Below are positions 27,225 through 35,714 of a stretch of DNA of 64,000 nt, one piece after another. Position 1 is the first letter of the stretch. The number at the start of each line of letters is the position of its first letter. The position numbers were made by a program, and so were the translations under genes. Location: contig CAINED010000067.1 of NCBI GenBank assembly GCA_903847605.1, forward strand, positions 1 to 64,000. The letters run 5' to 3'. The stretch comes from an uncultured Hyphomicrobiales bacterium. GTDB taxonomy: Bacteria; Pseudomonadota; Alphaproteobacteria; Rhizobiales; Beijerinckiaceae. Below the pieces are notes generated by a model. That model had not been told where the DNA came from, did no database searches, and worked only from the letters and a program-made list of their open reading frames with translations.

Positions 27225-27240
27225 TGTGCAAATGCACTTG
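27225..27240. promoter_or_regulatory. Possible operator motif upstream of Rieske oxygenase
   Basis: TGTGCAAATGCACTTG lies between the divergent dctP and oxygenase genes. A near copy, TGTGCGCCAATGCACTTG, is found just after the oxygenase gene at 28705-28722. The match of both half-sites suggests a shared regulator site; the regulator is unknown. Confidence 0.35.
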
Positions 27241-27360
27241 TCACTGGATTTTCATCGGAAGCTTCGTTGACGCCTTGGGAAATCGGAGCATAACCTGCCG
27301 CCGGAAACCAAGAAGCGGTCCTCGCATGGGCGCGCCGCATAACGATACAGGGAGGCGCAA

Positions 27361-28665
27361 ATGCTCACGGCGCAGGAAAATCAGCTACTGACGCGTGTCG
27401 GGCCCGGAACGGCCATGGGCAGTCTCATGCGCCGCTACTGGCTCCCGGTCTGCACGTCGGCGCAATTGCCGAAGCCGGATGGCGATCCGGTCCGTGTGAA
27501 GCTGCTGGGCGAGAATTTTGTCGCTTTCCGGAATACGGCCGGCAATGTCGGCGTTCTCGAAGAGTATTGCATGCACCGCCGCGCCTCGCTCGCCATGGGC
27601 CGTGTGGAGGAGGGCGGCATCCGCTGCCTCTATCACGGCTGGAAATTCGGCGTGGACGGCACGATCCAGGAAACGCCCAACCATTGCGACGAGCGATTTC
27701 GTACACGCCTCAAGGCGCCGGCCTTTCCGGTTCGCGAGGCGGGCGGAATGATCTGGGCCTATATCGGCCCGAAGGACAAGGAGCCCGTCTTCCAGCGCTA
27801 CGAGTTTTTCGACGGTCCCGACGAAAACCGCTGTGTCTTCCGCATCAACATTCCCTGCAACTTCCTGCAGCTCTGGGAAGGCGGCACGGATTCCTCGCAT
27901 GTCGGAATCCTGCATTGCAATCTCGCCAACCCCGACTGGAAGAACAAGGCTTCCTTCGTGCCCGACATGGAGGACTATACCTCCGTTGCGCTCGCAACCG
28001 GCGACAACGCGCCAACACTCGAAATCGAGAACACCCCTTATGGCTATCACTATGGCGCGAAGCGGCAGGGACCGCCGCTCGATGACGGCAGCCCGACGTG
28101 GTCGGTGCGCGTGACGCCCGTCATCATGCCGACATGCCGCATCATTCCCCTGCGCGAATATCAGTTCTTTGTCTTCGAAGTGCCGCAGGACGATCACAAG
28201 ACGTCGACCTATATCATCGCCCACGGCCCGAAGCCTTTCGACCGGGTCAAGATGCGCGCCGTGCTCGGCCTCGACAACGACCGTCTCTGGAAAGAAGGCG
28301 ATTTCGAATATCGCGCCACCGAAGACAACAGATGGTTCCAGGATCGCAGCCGCATCGAGGAAACCTGGTCCGGCCTTGCGGGCCTCGTTCCCGAGGATTC
28401 CAGCATTTCGGTCTCGATGGGTCCGATCGTCGAGCGCGAGAAGGAAGTGCTTGTGGCGGCAGACGCCGCCGTGGTGCGCCTGCGCGAGCGGCTTCTGGAG
28501 AATCTGCGCCGTCACGAACGTGGCGAGGAGCCTTTGGGACTTTCTATCGCCGATTACAGCAAGGTGCGAAGCCTCGCCGACACCAACGTGCCGCACAACG
28601 AGCGCTGGCAGGATCATCTGCCGGGCAATTTGGGCTCCGCGCGCGTCTCGCGCGTGCCAGCGTAA
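27361..28665 (+). CDS. Rieske non-heme iron oxygenase, phthalate dioxygenase-like
   Basis: This 434-aa oxygenase component has an N-terminal Rieske [2Fe-2S] domain (C70-x-H72 and C89-x2-H92, in EEYCMHRR and CLYHGWKF). The catalytic domain carries the mononuclear iron triad region D177-x2-H180-x4-H185 (EGGTDSSHVGILH). The single-subunit layout fits phthalate 4,5-dioxygenase and O-demethylase types. A reductase partner is not encoded next door. The divergent TRAP transporter suggests an aromatic or cyclic acid as substrate. Confidence 0.92.
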   Translation: MLTAQENQLLTRVGPGTAMGSLMRRYWLPVCTSAQLPKPDGDPVRVKLLGENFVAFRNTAGNVGVLEEYCMHRRASLAMGRVEEGGIRCLYHGWKFGVDGTIQETPNHCDERFRTRLKAPAFPVREAGGMIWAYIGPKDKEPVFQRYEFFDGPDENRCVFRINIPCNFLQLWEGGTDSSHVGILHCNLANPDWKNKASFVPDMEDYTSVALATGDNAPTLEIENTPYGYHYGAKRQGPPLDDGSPTWSVRVTPVIMPTCRIIPLREYQFFVFEVPQDDHKTSTYIIAHGPKPFDRVKMRAVLGLDNDRLWKEGDFEYRATEDNRWFQDRSRIEETWSGLAGLVPEDSSISVSMGPIVEREKEVLVAADAAVVRLRERLLENLRRHERGEEPLGLSIADYSKVRSLADTNVPHNERWQDHLPGNLGSARVSRVPA

Positions 28666-28704
28666 GTGCGCAATCGCACAGCCATCGCGCCTGTTTCCGG
28701 CAAG

Positions 28705-28722
28705 TGTGCGCCAATGCACTTG
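28705..28722. promoter_or_regulatory. Second copy of TGTGC-AATGCACTTG motif
   Basis: TGTGCGCCAATGCACTTG sits inside a CAAGTG ... CACTTG inverted repeat (28702-28722), 49 nt before the SH3b gene. It matches the motif upstream of the oxygenase gene, so both genes may answer to one regulator. Confidence 0.35.
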
Positions 28723-28770
28723 GTAATACACTTGGCAAAGTGCGTGGCAAACTAACTGCAGGAGGCTGGA

Positions 28771-29067
28771 ATGAAAACGACGCTGACGATGATCGCGGGC
28801 AGCGCCTTGGCGCTTGCTTTTCTCGCTGCTCCGGCGAGCGCGCAAGTTCCGCGCGGCACCTGTCTGATTGCCGACCCCACGGGGACGCCGCTTAACGTGC
28901 GCGCGTCGCCCGGCGGCCGCATCGTCGGCAATCTCTATAACGGCGATTATGTCGTGTTGCGCACGACCTCGCGCGATGCGAATGGCAGGGCATGGGGCCT
29001 TGTGGGAGGCACAGACGGCAGCACGCACGGCTGGGTGTTCCGCGAATTCATCTCCTGCCGCAACTGA
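28771..29067 (+). CDS. Secreted SH3b-domain protein
   Basis: This 98-aa exported protein has a clear signal peptide (MKTTLTMIAGSALALAFLA ... ASAQ). One bacterial SH3 domain follows (PLNVRASPGGRIVGNLYNGD, GWVFREFISC) with a probable Cys pair. SH3b domains usually bind cell-wall or extracellular ligands. GCAGGAGG precedes the ATG. Confidence 0.85.
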   Translation: MKTTLTMIAGSALALAFLAAPASAQVPRGTCLIADPTGTPLNVRASPGGRIVGNLYNGDYVVLRTTSRDANGRAWGLVGGTDGSTHGWVFREFISCRN

Positions 29068-29087
29068 CGCATTCCAGGGCCGATCTG

Positions 29088-29450
29088 ATGAGGACCGTAT
29101 TGGCTCTCGCAACGACGCTTGCGTTCGCCTGTCTTGACGCGCCCGCCGCGCAGGCGCGCGATGTCCGCTGCACAGTTCACGAATACCGCACGACGCCGCT
29201 CGATGGCCCCTGCAATTTCGAGCCTGACGGCCGCGACGGCTCGTTCACACTGTCTTCACGCCACACAGGCGCCGCGCTCTACGGCGATGTCGTGCTCATT
29301 TCGGTCACCATGATATCTCCGGGCGTTGCCGAAGTGCGCGGCCTCACCCGCGGCGGCGCAAATTCGCGCTGGGGCGAAGCGCGCCGCTCGACACAGGATC
29401 GCTCCTGCTGGACTGGTTCCGACTTTCAGGTCTGCGCCCGTTCGCCCTGA
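29088..29450 (+). CDS. Small secreted protein of unknown function
   Basis: This 120-aa protein has a signal peptide (MRTVLALATTLAFACLDAP ... AQA) and four cysteines in the mature part (CTVHEY, PCNFEP, SCWTG, VCARSP), likely two disulfides. It begins 20 nt after the SH3b gene and is probably co-transcribed with it. No family was recognised. Confidence 0.65.
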   Translation: MRTVLALATTLAFACLDAPAAQARDVRCTVHEYRTTPLDGPCNFEPDGRDGSFTLSSRHTGAALYGDVVLISVTMISPGVAEVRGLTRGGANSRWGEARRSTQDRSCWTGSDFQVCARSP

Positions 29451-29552
29451 AACTTTGCAACAGAGAATTTGATTGGCTTGGCTGCAGGAACTCGTCGCTT
29501 TCGGCCAAATGACTCTATAGTTTCGGCGTCACGAATTTGCCCGGTTCGGATC

Positions 29553-29822
29553 ATGCCGAAAGTTGTTTTCACCGCGAATATTCAGCGCCTCGTCGAATGT
29601 CCCGATACGTTCGTCGAGGGCAGCGATGTACGCACGGCGCTCGAAGGCGTGTTTCGCGAAAATCCGCGCGCGCGGGGCTATATCCTCGACGACCAAGCGG
29701 CATTGCGAAAGCACATCGCAGTCTTCGTCAATCGCGTTTTGGTGCGCGATCGCATTCGCCTGAGCGATCCCGTCCCGGAAGACGGAATAGTTTACGTCAT
29801 GCAGGCGCTTTCGGGAGGATAG
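29553..29822 (+). CDS. MoaD/ThiS-like ubiquitin-fold protein ending in Gly-Gly
   Basis: This 89-aa beta-grasp protein has an N-terminal strand pair (PKVVFTANIQRLVECPDTF) and HIAVFVNRVLVRDR, and ends in ALSGG. The exposed C-terminal di-glycine is the site adenylated by E1-like enzymes in MoaD/ThiS and ubiquitin. The downstream propeller gene starts 3 nt after its stop, so they are co-translated. No E1-like or JAB peptidase gene is nearby. It may be a sulfur carrier or protein modifier. Confidence 0.75.
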   Translation: MPKVVFTANIQRLVECPDTFVEGSDVRTALEGVFRENPRARGYILDDQAALRKHIAVFVNRVLVRDRIRLSDPVPEDGIVYVMQALSGG

Positions 29823-29825
29823 GCT

Positions 29826-30926
29826 TTGAGCGATCGCATTCTCGTTTCCACTCGCAAGGGGCTTTTCACGGTCGAACGCGCAAACGGTTCGTGGAAGATC
29901 GCCGGGGCCGATTTCCTCGGAGACAACGTCACGCTCGCCATTTCGGACCCGCGCAGCGGTCATCTCTATGCCGCGCTGGATCACGGCCATTTCGGCGTAA
30001 AGATGCAGCGCTTTGCCGATGGCGCATGGAGCGAAACTCACGCGCCCGTCTATCCGCCCAAACCCGAAGGTCTTGAAGAGAAGGACATGTGGGGCAGGGA
30101 GATCCAGTGGACCACGAACCGCATCTGGGCGCTGGCGCCGGGCGGGCAGGATCAACCGGGAACGCTCTGGTGCGGCACATTGCCGGGCGGGTTGTTTCGC
30201 TCGGACGATCACGGCGCAAGCTGGACGATGTGCGAAACGCTGTGGCGTCATCCCAAACGCATTCAGTGGATGGGCGGCGGCGCGGATTTGCCAGGCCTGC
30301 ATTCGATCTGCGTCGATCCGCGCAACTCCGATCACGTTTGCATCGGCGTTTCCACGGGCGGGCTCTGGTTCACCGCCGACGGCGGCGCGACGTGGACGCA
30401 GCGCGGCGAGGGCATGCGCGCCGAACATGTGCCGCCCGAAATGACGCACGACCCCATATCGCAGGACGTTCATTGCCTCGTGCAATGCGCGGCGAGCCCC
30501 GAACGCATGTGGGTGCAGCATCACAACGCTATCTTCATGTCTTCCGACGCCGGACGAAATTTTACCGAGATCGTCGATGTGAAACCTTCGGTCTTCGGCT
30601 TTCCCGTCGTCGTGCATCCGCGCGAGCCTGACACGGCGTGGTTCGCGCCGGAGATTAAGGACGAGCGGCGCATTCCCGTCGGCGGCAGGCTCGTCGTCAC
30701 GCGCACGCGCGACGGCGGCAAGACCTTTGAAACGCTAAGCCGTGGCCTGCCGCAGGAACACGCCTATGACGTCGTCTATCGTCACGCTATGGATATCGAC
30801 GGCAGCGGCGATCGTCTCGTCATCGGCTCGACGACGGGCGGTCTCTGGATCAGCGAAAATCAGGGCGACGACTGGCAGATGGTGAGCCATACGCTGCCGC
30901 CGGTTTATGCGACGCGGTTTGCGTAA
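29826..30926 (+). CDS. BNR/Asp-box beta-propeller protein
   Basis: This 366-aa protein has recurring Asp-box/BNR blades (SDDHGASWTMCE, TADGGATWTQRG, SSDAGRNFTEI, TRDGGKTFETL, SENQGDDWQMV), as in sialidases and VPS10-type propellers. It has no signal peptide, so it appears cytoplasmic, and it lacks an obvious sialidase active site. It starts with TTG, 3 nt after the Ubl stop, with GGGAGGA as ribosome site. The strict coupling suggests the propeller is the partner or target of the Ubl. Confidence 0.8.
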   Translation: MSDRILVSTRKGLFTVERANGSWKIAGADFLGDNVTLAISDPRSGHLYAALDHGHFGVKMQRFADGAWSETHAPVYPPKPEGLEEKDMWGREIQWTTNRIWALAPGGQDQPGTLWCGTLPGGLFRSDDHGASWTMCETLWRHPKRIQWMGGGADLPGLHSICVDPRNSDHVCIGVSTGGLWFTADGGATWTQRGEGMRAEHVPPEMTHDPISQDVHCLVQCAASPERMWVQHHNAIFMSSDAGRNFTEIVDVKPSVFGFPVVVHPREPDTAWFAPEIKDERRIPVGGRLVVTRTRDGGKTFETLSRGLPQEHAYDVVYRHAMDIDGSGDRLVIGSTTGGLWISENQGDDWQMVSHTLPPVYATRFA

Positions 30927-30952
30927 ACACTGGCTACGCTACTTCCCGAGGT

Positions 30953-32281
30953 CTATTCGGCGGCCTGCATCGCGGGGACCGGCTTTGCAAACTTTCCCTT
31001 GGTCCAGCGCCAGGCGCGCTCGAGAAGACCGTGCTCGGCGATCCACTCGGAATAAGCGCGATAGTCCGGGTCGGCCATCAACTGCTTTTCCTCGCTCCTG
31101 GCGCGCAGATAATAGATGCAGTTGACCGCTGCCAGCAGAACGCAGGCGCGAAAGCCCGACGCCGCATCGATCTTCGACAGGAAAGGCAAGTACATCAGCC
31201 ACCAGCTGAGGTTTTTGGACACATAGGCCGGGTGCTTGAAATAGCGGTAGGGGCCGTTGGTGATGATTCCCCGGTCCGTGAGATTCGAAAAGCGAATCCC
31301 GAAAATGATCGTCGCGGATGCATAGAGGGCAGTCAGCGCCACGAGCAAAATGCCCCACACGACGATTGCGACAGGATAGTCCGCGAGCCAGAAATGCCAA
31401 TCGCCGCCGCCAATACGATAATTCAGAGCGCCACCGATAATGCCCGCTGCGAACGGGGGATAACAAATCAGGGCGAACAACCACGCCTCCGCATAGGGAT
31501 TGGCGCGGCGGATGTGCGAATCCAGCAAACGGAATGTCGCCAGATATCCGATCGTTCCGAACACGACATCGATGGAGTAAAGCAGGCCGATGATGGCGAG
31601 GAACCATGCGACGGGCGACGCTGTAATTGCATTCCAGTTGAAATGGGCGAATGCCGACATGTTCTCAGGAACGATAGGCACCATGAACGCTAGGAAGAAA
31701 CCCTTCACGGCCCATGCGCGCATATGATCCAGCAGCTTTTCCCGGTCCGTCTCATCGCGTCGGCCGCATATCCATGCGCCGAAATGCCAGAGCGCATCTT
31801 TGGGATCGCGCATGTGCATGTCGACATAATAGACGTAGATCAGCGCGAAGGCCGTCGCAGGAAGAGCGCAATGGTAGAGGATCAGATAGTAAAAGCCGAA
31901 TTTCTTGATCGTGTAATTGGCGAGTACGAAATACAGAAAACAAATGATCACCCAGGTTACGAACAGCCCAATCAATTTGACCTTGGTAGTCTCCATCGTT
32001 TCTTCGTGCGAGCGCGGTTTTGAAAAATCGAGGCCTGTGCTCGGGTTTTTCCAAACCTTTTCGACGATGACCGACCATAAAACCATCGGCAGGAAAGTGG
32101 CCGTCAGGCTGATCAACGCCGCCGCTGCCAGCGGGAGCCTGAGATAGGCGATCACTGCGAGCGCGATCATGAGGCCGGCAAGGCCGACGACGCCGGTTGC
32201 GGCAGATACCGCCGATACCGGCGGTTCGCCTGCAGCGGCCGCCCGGTTCGCCGGCATACCGCCCTGATCGACTCTATCCAT
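30953..32281 (-). CDS. ICMT/PEMT-like membrane methyltransferase-family protein
   Basis: This 442-aa integral membrane protein has about 10 helices. The C-terminal third carries the isoprenylcysteine/phospholipid methyltransferase signature: NGPYRYFKHPAYVSKNLSWW, then YLRARSEEKQLMADPDYRAY. The N-terminal two-thirds is an extra membrane region not found in the minimal about 200-aa enzymes. The ATG at 32281 has GGAG 6 nt upstream and is preferred over a TTG at 32293. The substrate could be a lipid or isoprenoid; unknown. Confidence 0.75.
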   Translation of the reverse strand: MDRVDQGGMPANRAAAAGEPPVSAVSAATGVVGLAGLMIALAVIAYLRLPLAAAALISLTATFLPMVLWSVIVEKVWKNPSTGLDFSKPRSHEETMETTKVKLIGLFVTWVIICFLYFVLANYTIKKFGFYYLILYHCALPATAFALIYVYYVDMHMRDPKDALWHFGAWICGRRDETDREKLLDHMRAWAVKGFFLAFMVPIVPENMSAFAHFNWNAITASPVAWFLAIIGLLYSIDVVFGTIGYLATFRLLDSHIRRANPYAEAWLFALICYPPFAAGIIGGALNYRIGGGDWHFWLADYPVAIVVWGILLVALTALYASATIIFGIRFSNLTDRGIITNGPYRYFKHPAYVSKNLSWWLMYLPFLSKIDAASGFRACVLLAAVNCIYYLRARSEEKQLMADPDYRAYSEWIAEHGLLERAWRWTKGKFAKPVPAMQAAE

Positions 32282-32595
32282 TGGGAACTCCAACGCCTTG
32301 CGCGATAATCGCGCGGAACGTTAGCGAACACCTGTGAAGAAAGAGTAATTTCGGGCAGCGCTGAGCTTCGTCAACTATACGTTAACCTGTTTCTTTTCAG
32401 CTTGATTACAATGACTTGTCGAGAGGGGCGCGGGCCCGCACGCCGCCGTTGATGCGCCAATTCGCCCCGCAATCGTAAAAGCCCGGCAGTTAGCCGGATT
32501 TTATCAATCCCTTCGAATTGCGATGCTGAACGCGTCCCGGGAAGGTCGTTCCTCTGTCCCGGGGGGCGTTCGAAAGCGCGACCAATATGGCGATA
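32282..32595. other. Intergenic region with hairpin
   Basis: No gene is supported between the TPP enzyme 3' end and the ICMT-like gene. CCCGGGA (32536-32542) and TCCCGGG (32557-32563) with inner AGG/CCT pairing form a hairpin about 33 nt past the TPP gene's stop. It lacks a T-run, so it may be a weak or factor-assisted terminator. The promoter of the ICMT-like gene should lie in the AT-richer 32320-32410. Confidence 0.5.
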
Positions 32596-34290
32596 TCACT
32601 TCACCATAACAGCGTTGATGATCGCCGTGCGCCCTGCCTTGTTCTCGGCGAGCGCGCCTTCGAAAGCCTTCTTCAGTTCGTCCGGCGTTTCCGCCTTGAA
32701 GCCCTTCAGACCATAGTGCGTGCCCAGTTCGTTATATTCCGGACCGGCGATATTGACGCCGTAATGGAACTTCGTCGTGTCGGAGACGCCGCCTTCGTAA
32801 TAGATGACATGTCCCTTGCGCATCGCTTCATATTTGGCGTTGTTGCAGACGACGATGGTGATCGGAATGTCGTAGGTCTTCGAGGCGCCGAGCGCCTGGA
32901 TGATCGGGTTGTACAGAAACGAGCCGTCGCCCACAAAAAGCACGACGGGGCGATCCTGCGCCGCAAGTTTCGTGCCGAGCGCCGCTGCAATCCCCTGACC
33001 CAGCGCGCCGCCTGTGACGCGGAAGAAGCTCTGCGGCTCGTCGAGATTGAGATGCGGCCGCATGACCGGCATATGCGTAATCGTCTCGTCGCAGACGACG
33101 GCATCCCGAGGAAGCGCCTGCGCCGCCGTCGCCGCCACTGAAACAGCGTCGAGCTTGCCGCTTTCAAGCGCTGCCTTCGCATCGCCGGCCAGTTTCGCGA
33201 CATAGGCGTCATGCGTCGCCGTCCAGCGCTTGCGGCGTTCCTCGATCACGCCCTTGTCGGCATCCTTGGCCGCTTCGATCAGCGCATTGATCGCGGCGGC
33301 GACATCGCCCTCGAGATACATGTCGGCGCTGAGCACCTGATAGGCGAATTGCATCTTGATCGGATTCTCGCCGATCGAAACGATCTTGCCCGTGCCGAAA
33401 CGTTTCGAGGGCGGATTCCAGGGCGTGCGTCCGCTCACCAACAGGATGAGATCGGAATCCTTGAGGTGATCGAAATTCGTGTAGCCCATCCACATCGGAT
33501 GGTTGCGCGGAAAATTCGTGTAAACGCTGGCGCGGCCGTTGATCACAGGCGCGGCAAAGGTCTCGGCGAGTTTGACGAGCGCTCGGTAGGCGGCCGGATC
33601 GCGCCCCGCGGTCTCGACGACGATCACCGGATTCTTCGCCGCCTTCAGCAACTTTGCGACTTCGGCGACATCCTGCGGCAGCGGCGCGGTCTTCGGCGCG
33701 GGCGGCACGGGCTTCAGATCGTCCGGCTTCTTCCATTCGTGCAGCATCGCTTCGAGCGATACGTTGAGATAGACCGGGCCTTGCGGCACGCGCTGCGCCA
33801 TTTCATGCGCGCGGGTGATCGTGTTGTAGAGCGTGGCGTGATTGGTGATCTGCGTCGACCACTTCACGATGGGATCGACGAATTTGTCCGCGCCGCCGAC
33901 GCTGACACCGCCATACCATTGCGGTTCGACGTCGACTTCCGGATCCTCGCCGAAGGTCGTGGACTCGCCGGACATCACCACCATCGGAATTTCCTGCTGC
34001 GTCGCCGACAGCATCGCCATGGAACCGTGCATGAGGCCGACGCCGGCATGAATGAGCACCGCCTGCGGCCTGCCGGTATAGGCCGTGTAGCCGAGCGCCA
34101 TGTCGACGGCGACCGTTTCGTGCCAGCAATCGATGAACTTCGGACCGGCGTTCTTCTGAACGGTCTGGCGCGCCATCGCCTCCCACACAGGGCTCCATTC
34201 GGAGCCGGGCGAGGACATGATGTAGTCGACGCCCATGTTGCGGAACGCTTCGACGATCGCTTCGCCGCCATCGTGGAAATTGCGCTTCAT
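32596..34290 (-). CDS. Thiamine diphosphate-dependent enzyme (acetolactate synthase-like)
   Basis: This 564-aa three-domain TPP enzyme of the acetolactate synthase/benzoylformate decarboxylase family has the catalytic Glu in CWHETVAVDMALGY. The cofactor motif is VGDGSFLYNPI through VVCNNAKY (GDG ... NN), and GGALGQGIAAALG precedes it. The start at 34290 has GGGAGGA. It is divergent from an FAD monooxygenase, so it may decarboxylate a 2-oxoacid arising in aromatic breakdown. The exact reaction cannot be called. Confidence 0.88.
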   Translation of the reverse strand: MKRNFHDGGEAIVEAFRNMGVDYIMSSPGSEWSPVWEAMARQTVQKNAGPKFIDCWHETVAVDMALGYTAYTGRPQAVLIHAGVGLMHGSMAMLSATQQEIPMVVMSGESTTFGEDPEVDVEPQWYGGVSVGGADKFVDPIVKWSTQITNHATLYNTITRAHEMAQRVPQGPVYLNVSLEAMLHEWKKPDDLKPVPPAPKTAPLPQDVAEVAKLLKAAKNPVIVVETAGRDPAAYRALVKLAETFAAPVINGRASVYTNFPRNHPMWMGYTNFDHLKDSDLILLVSGRTPWNPPSKRFGTGKIVSIGENPIKMQFAYQVLSADMYLEGDVAAAINALIEAAKDADKGVIEERRKRWTATHDAYVAKLAGDAKAALESGKLDAVSVAATAAQALPRDAVVCDETITHMPVMRPHLNLDEPQSFFRVTGGALGQGIAAALGTKLAAQDRPVVLFVGDGSFLYNPIIQALGASKTYDIPITIVVCNNAKYEAMRKGHVIYYEGGVSDTTKFHYGVNIAGPEYNELGTHYGLKGFKAETPDELKKAFEGALAENKAGRTAIINAVMVK

Positions 34291-34451
34291 TTGATCCTCC
34301 CATTCGCGCGAGCTTGACGCCATTCGCGCTCGATTTTCCGGCGCGCACATTACACGACTGGCGCGCGCGCGCCAGTCTGCTGCACGACAGGTTGTATCGC
34401 CTTGCGAGCGACGAAGGCTCATGCCAGAACAACAAAAAGTCGGGGAGAGAA

Positions 34452-35702
34452 ATGGACATTCTGGTCGTGGGCGGCGGCATCGGCGGGCTGACCTTGGCCC
34501 TGCATCTGAAGGCGTCGGGCCTGTCCTGTCGCATTCATGTCAGCGAGGCGGTGTCCGAGTTCAAGCCTCTGGGTGTGGGCATCAATATGCTTCCCCATGC
34601 GATGCGCGAATTGAGCCAGCTCGGGCTCGCGACGGCGCTGCGCAAGGTCGGCGTCGAACCAAGAGAATTTGCCTACTTCACGCACCATGGTCAGTTTATC
34701 CTCAGCGAACCCTGCGGCCTGAATGCCGGATATGACTGGCCGCATTTTTCGATTCATCGCGGCGATCTCCACAAGGTTCTCTACGACGCGTTCGTCGAAA
34801 GAATTGGACCTTCATCCCTCACTTTCGGCGAACGCTGCATAGGCTTCGAACAGGATGGCGGCAGCGTGAGCGCCCAGTTTGTCGATGGCAACGGGCGATC
34901 GCTGCCGTCGCGACGCGCGGATATTCTCATCGCCTGCGATGGCATTCATTCAGCCGTTCGAAAGCAGCTTTATCCTCTCGAGGGCGAGCCTGTATTCCAC
35001 GGCATCAACATGTGGCGTGGCGTGACCAGGGCAAAGCCGTTCCTGACAGGCGCCAGCATCACGCGCATCGGCGGTTTGTTCACAACGGGCAAGCTGCTTT
35101 TTTATCCGATCCGCAATAATATCGACGGCGATGGCAATCAGCTCATCAATTGGGTGGTCGAGTTTTTCTCGGACAAATACGAACCTGCCGACTGGAGCCG
35201 GCTCGGCGACGTCAACGAGGTGCTAGCGCATTTCGAAAGCTGGCGCTTTGACTGGTTCGATCCGCCAACCATCATGCGCAATGCAGATTTCGTTCTGACC
35301 TACCCGATGGTCGACCGCGATCCGATAGCGCAATGGACTTTTGACCGGGTCACGCTCCTTGGCGATGCGGCCCATCCGATGTATCCGCGCGGCGGCAACG
35401 GCGGTGCGCAATCCATCCTCGATGCAGCCGCCCTGACGCGCCACCTTGTCAAGGCCGCGTCGCCCCTCGAAGCCCTGCGCGCCTACGAGGCTGAAAGACT
35501 TGCGCCCACGCGCGCGATCGTATTGCAGAACCGGACCGCTCCGCCCGATCTCATCATCGATACGGTCGAGCAGCGCGCCAACAAGCAGAAATTCGACCGG
35601 CTCGAGGATGTCATCAGCCGCGAGGAGCTGATGGCCATTTCGCAGAACTACCAGCAGGTGGCCGGCTGGGACCGCGCCAGCCTGAAAGCAAAGACGGTCT
35701 AA
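34452..35702 (+). CDS. FAD-dependent aromatic-ring hydroxylase-type monooxygenase
   Basis: This 416-aa group A flavoprotein monooxygenase has FAD-binding VVGGGIGGLTLALHL at the N-terminus, the middle DILIACDGIHSAVRKQL motif and GDAAHPMYPRGGNGGAQSI that closes the FAD site. The family hydroxylates phenolic or heterocyclic acids with NAD(P)H. The start at 34452 has GGGGAGAG; a longer frame upstream is not supported. It converges on a Bug gene 12 nt away and is divergent from the TPP enzyme. Confidence 0.92.
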   Translation: MDILVVGGGIGGLTLALHLKASGLSCRIHVSEAVSEFKPLGVGINMLPHAMRELSQLGLATALRKVGVEPREFAYFTHHGQFILSEPCGLNAGYDWPHFSIHRGDLHKVLYDAFVERIGPSSLTFGERCIGFEQDGGSVSAQFVDGNGRSLPSRRADILIACDGIHSAVRKQLYPLEGEPVFHGINMWRGVTRAKPFLTGASITRIGGLFTTGKLLFYPIRNNIDGDGNQLINWVVEFFSDKYEPADWSRLGDVNEVLAHFESWRFDWFDPPTIMRNADFVLTYPMVDRDPIAQWTFDRVTLLGDAAHPMYPRGGNGGAQSILDAAALTRHLVKAASPLEALRAYEAERLAPTRAIVLQNRTAPPDLIIDTVEQRANKQKFDRLEDVISREELMAISQNYQQVAGWDRASLKAKTV

Positions 35703-35714
35703 TCTGCCACTCCG

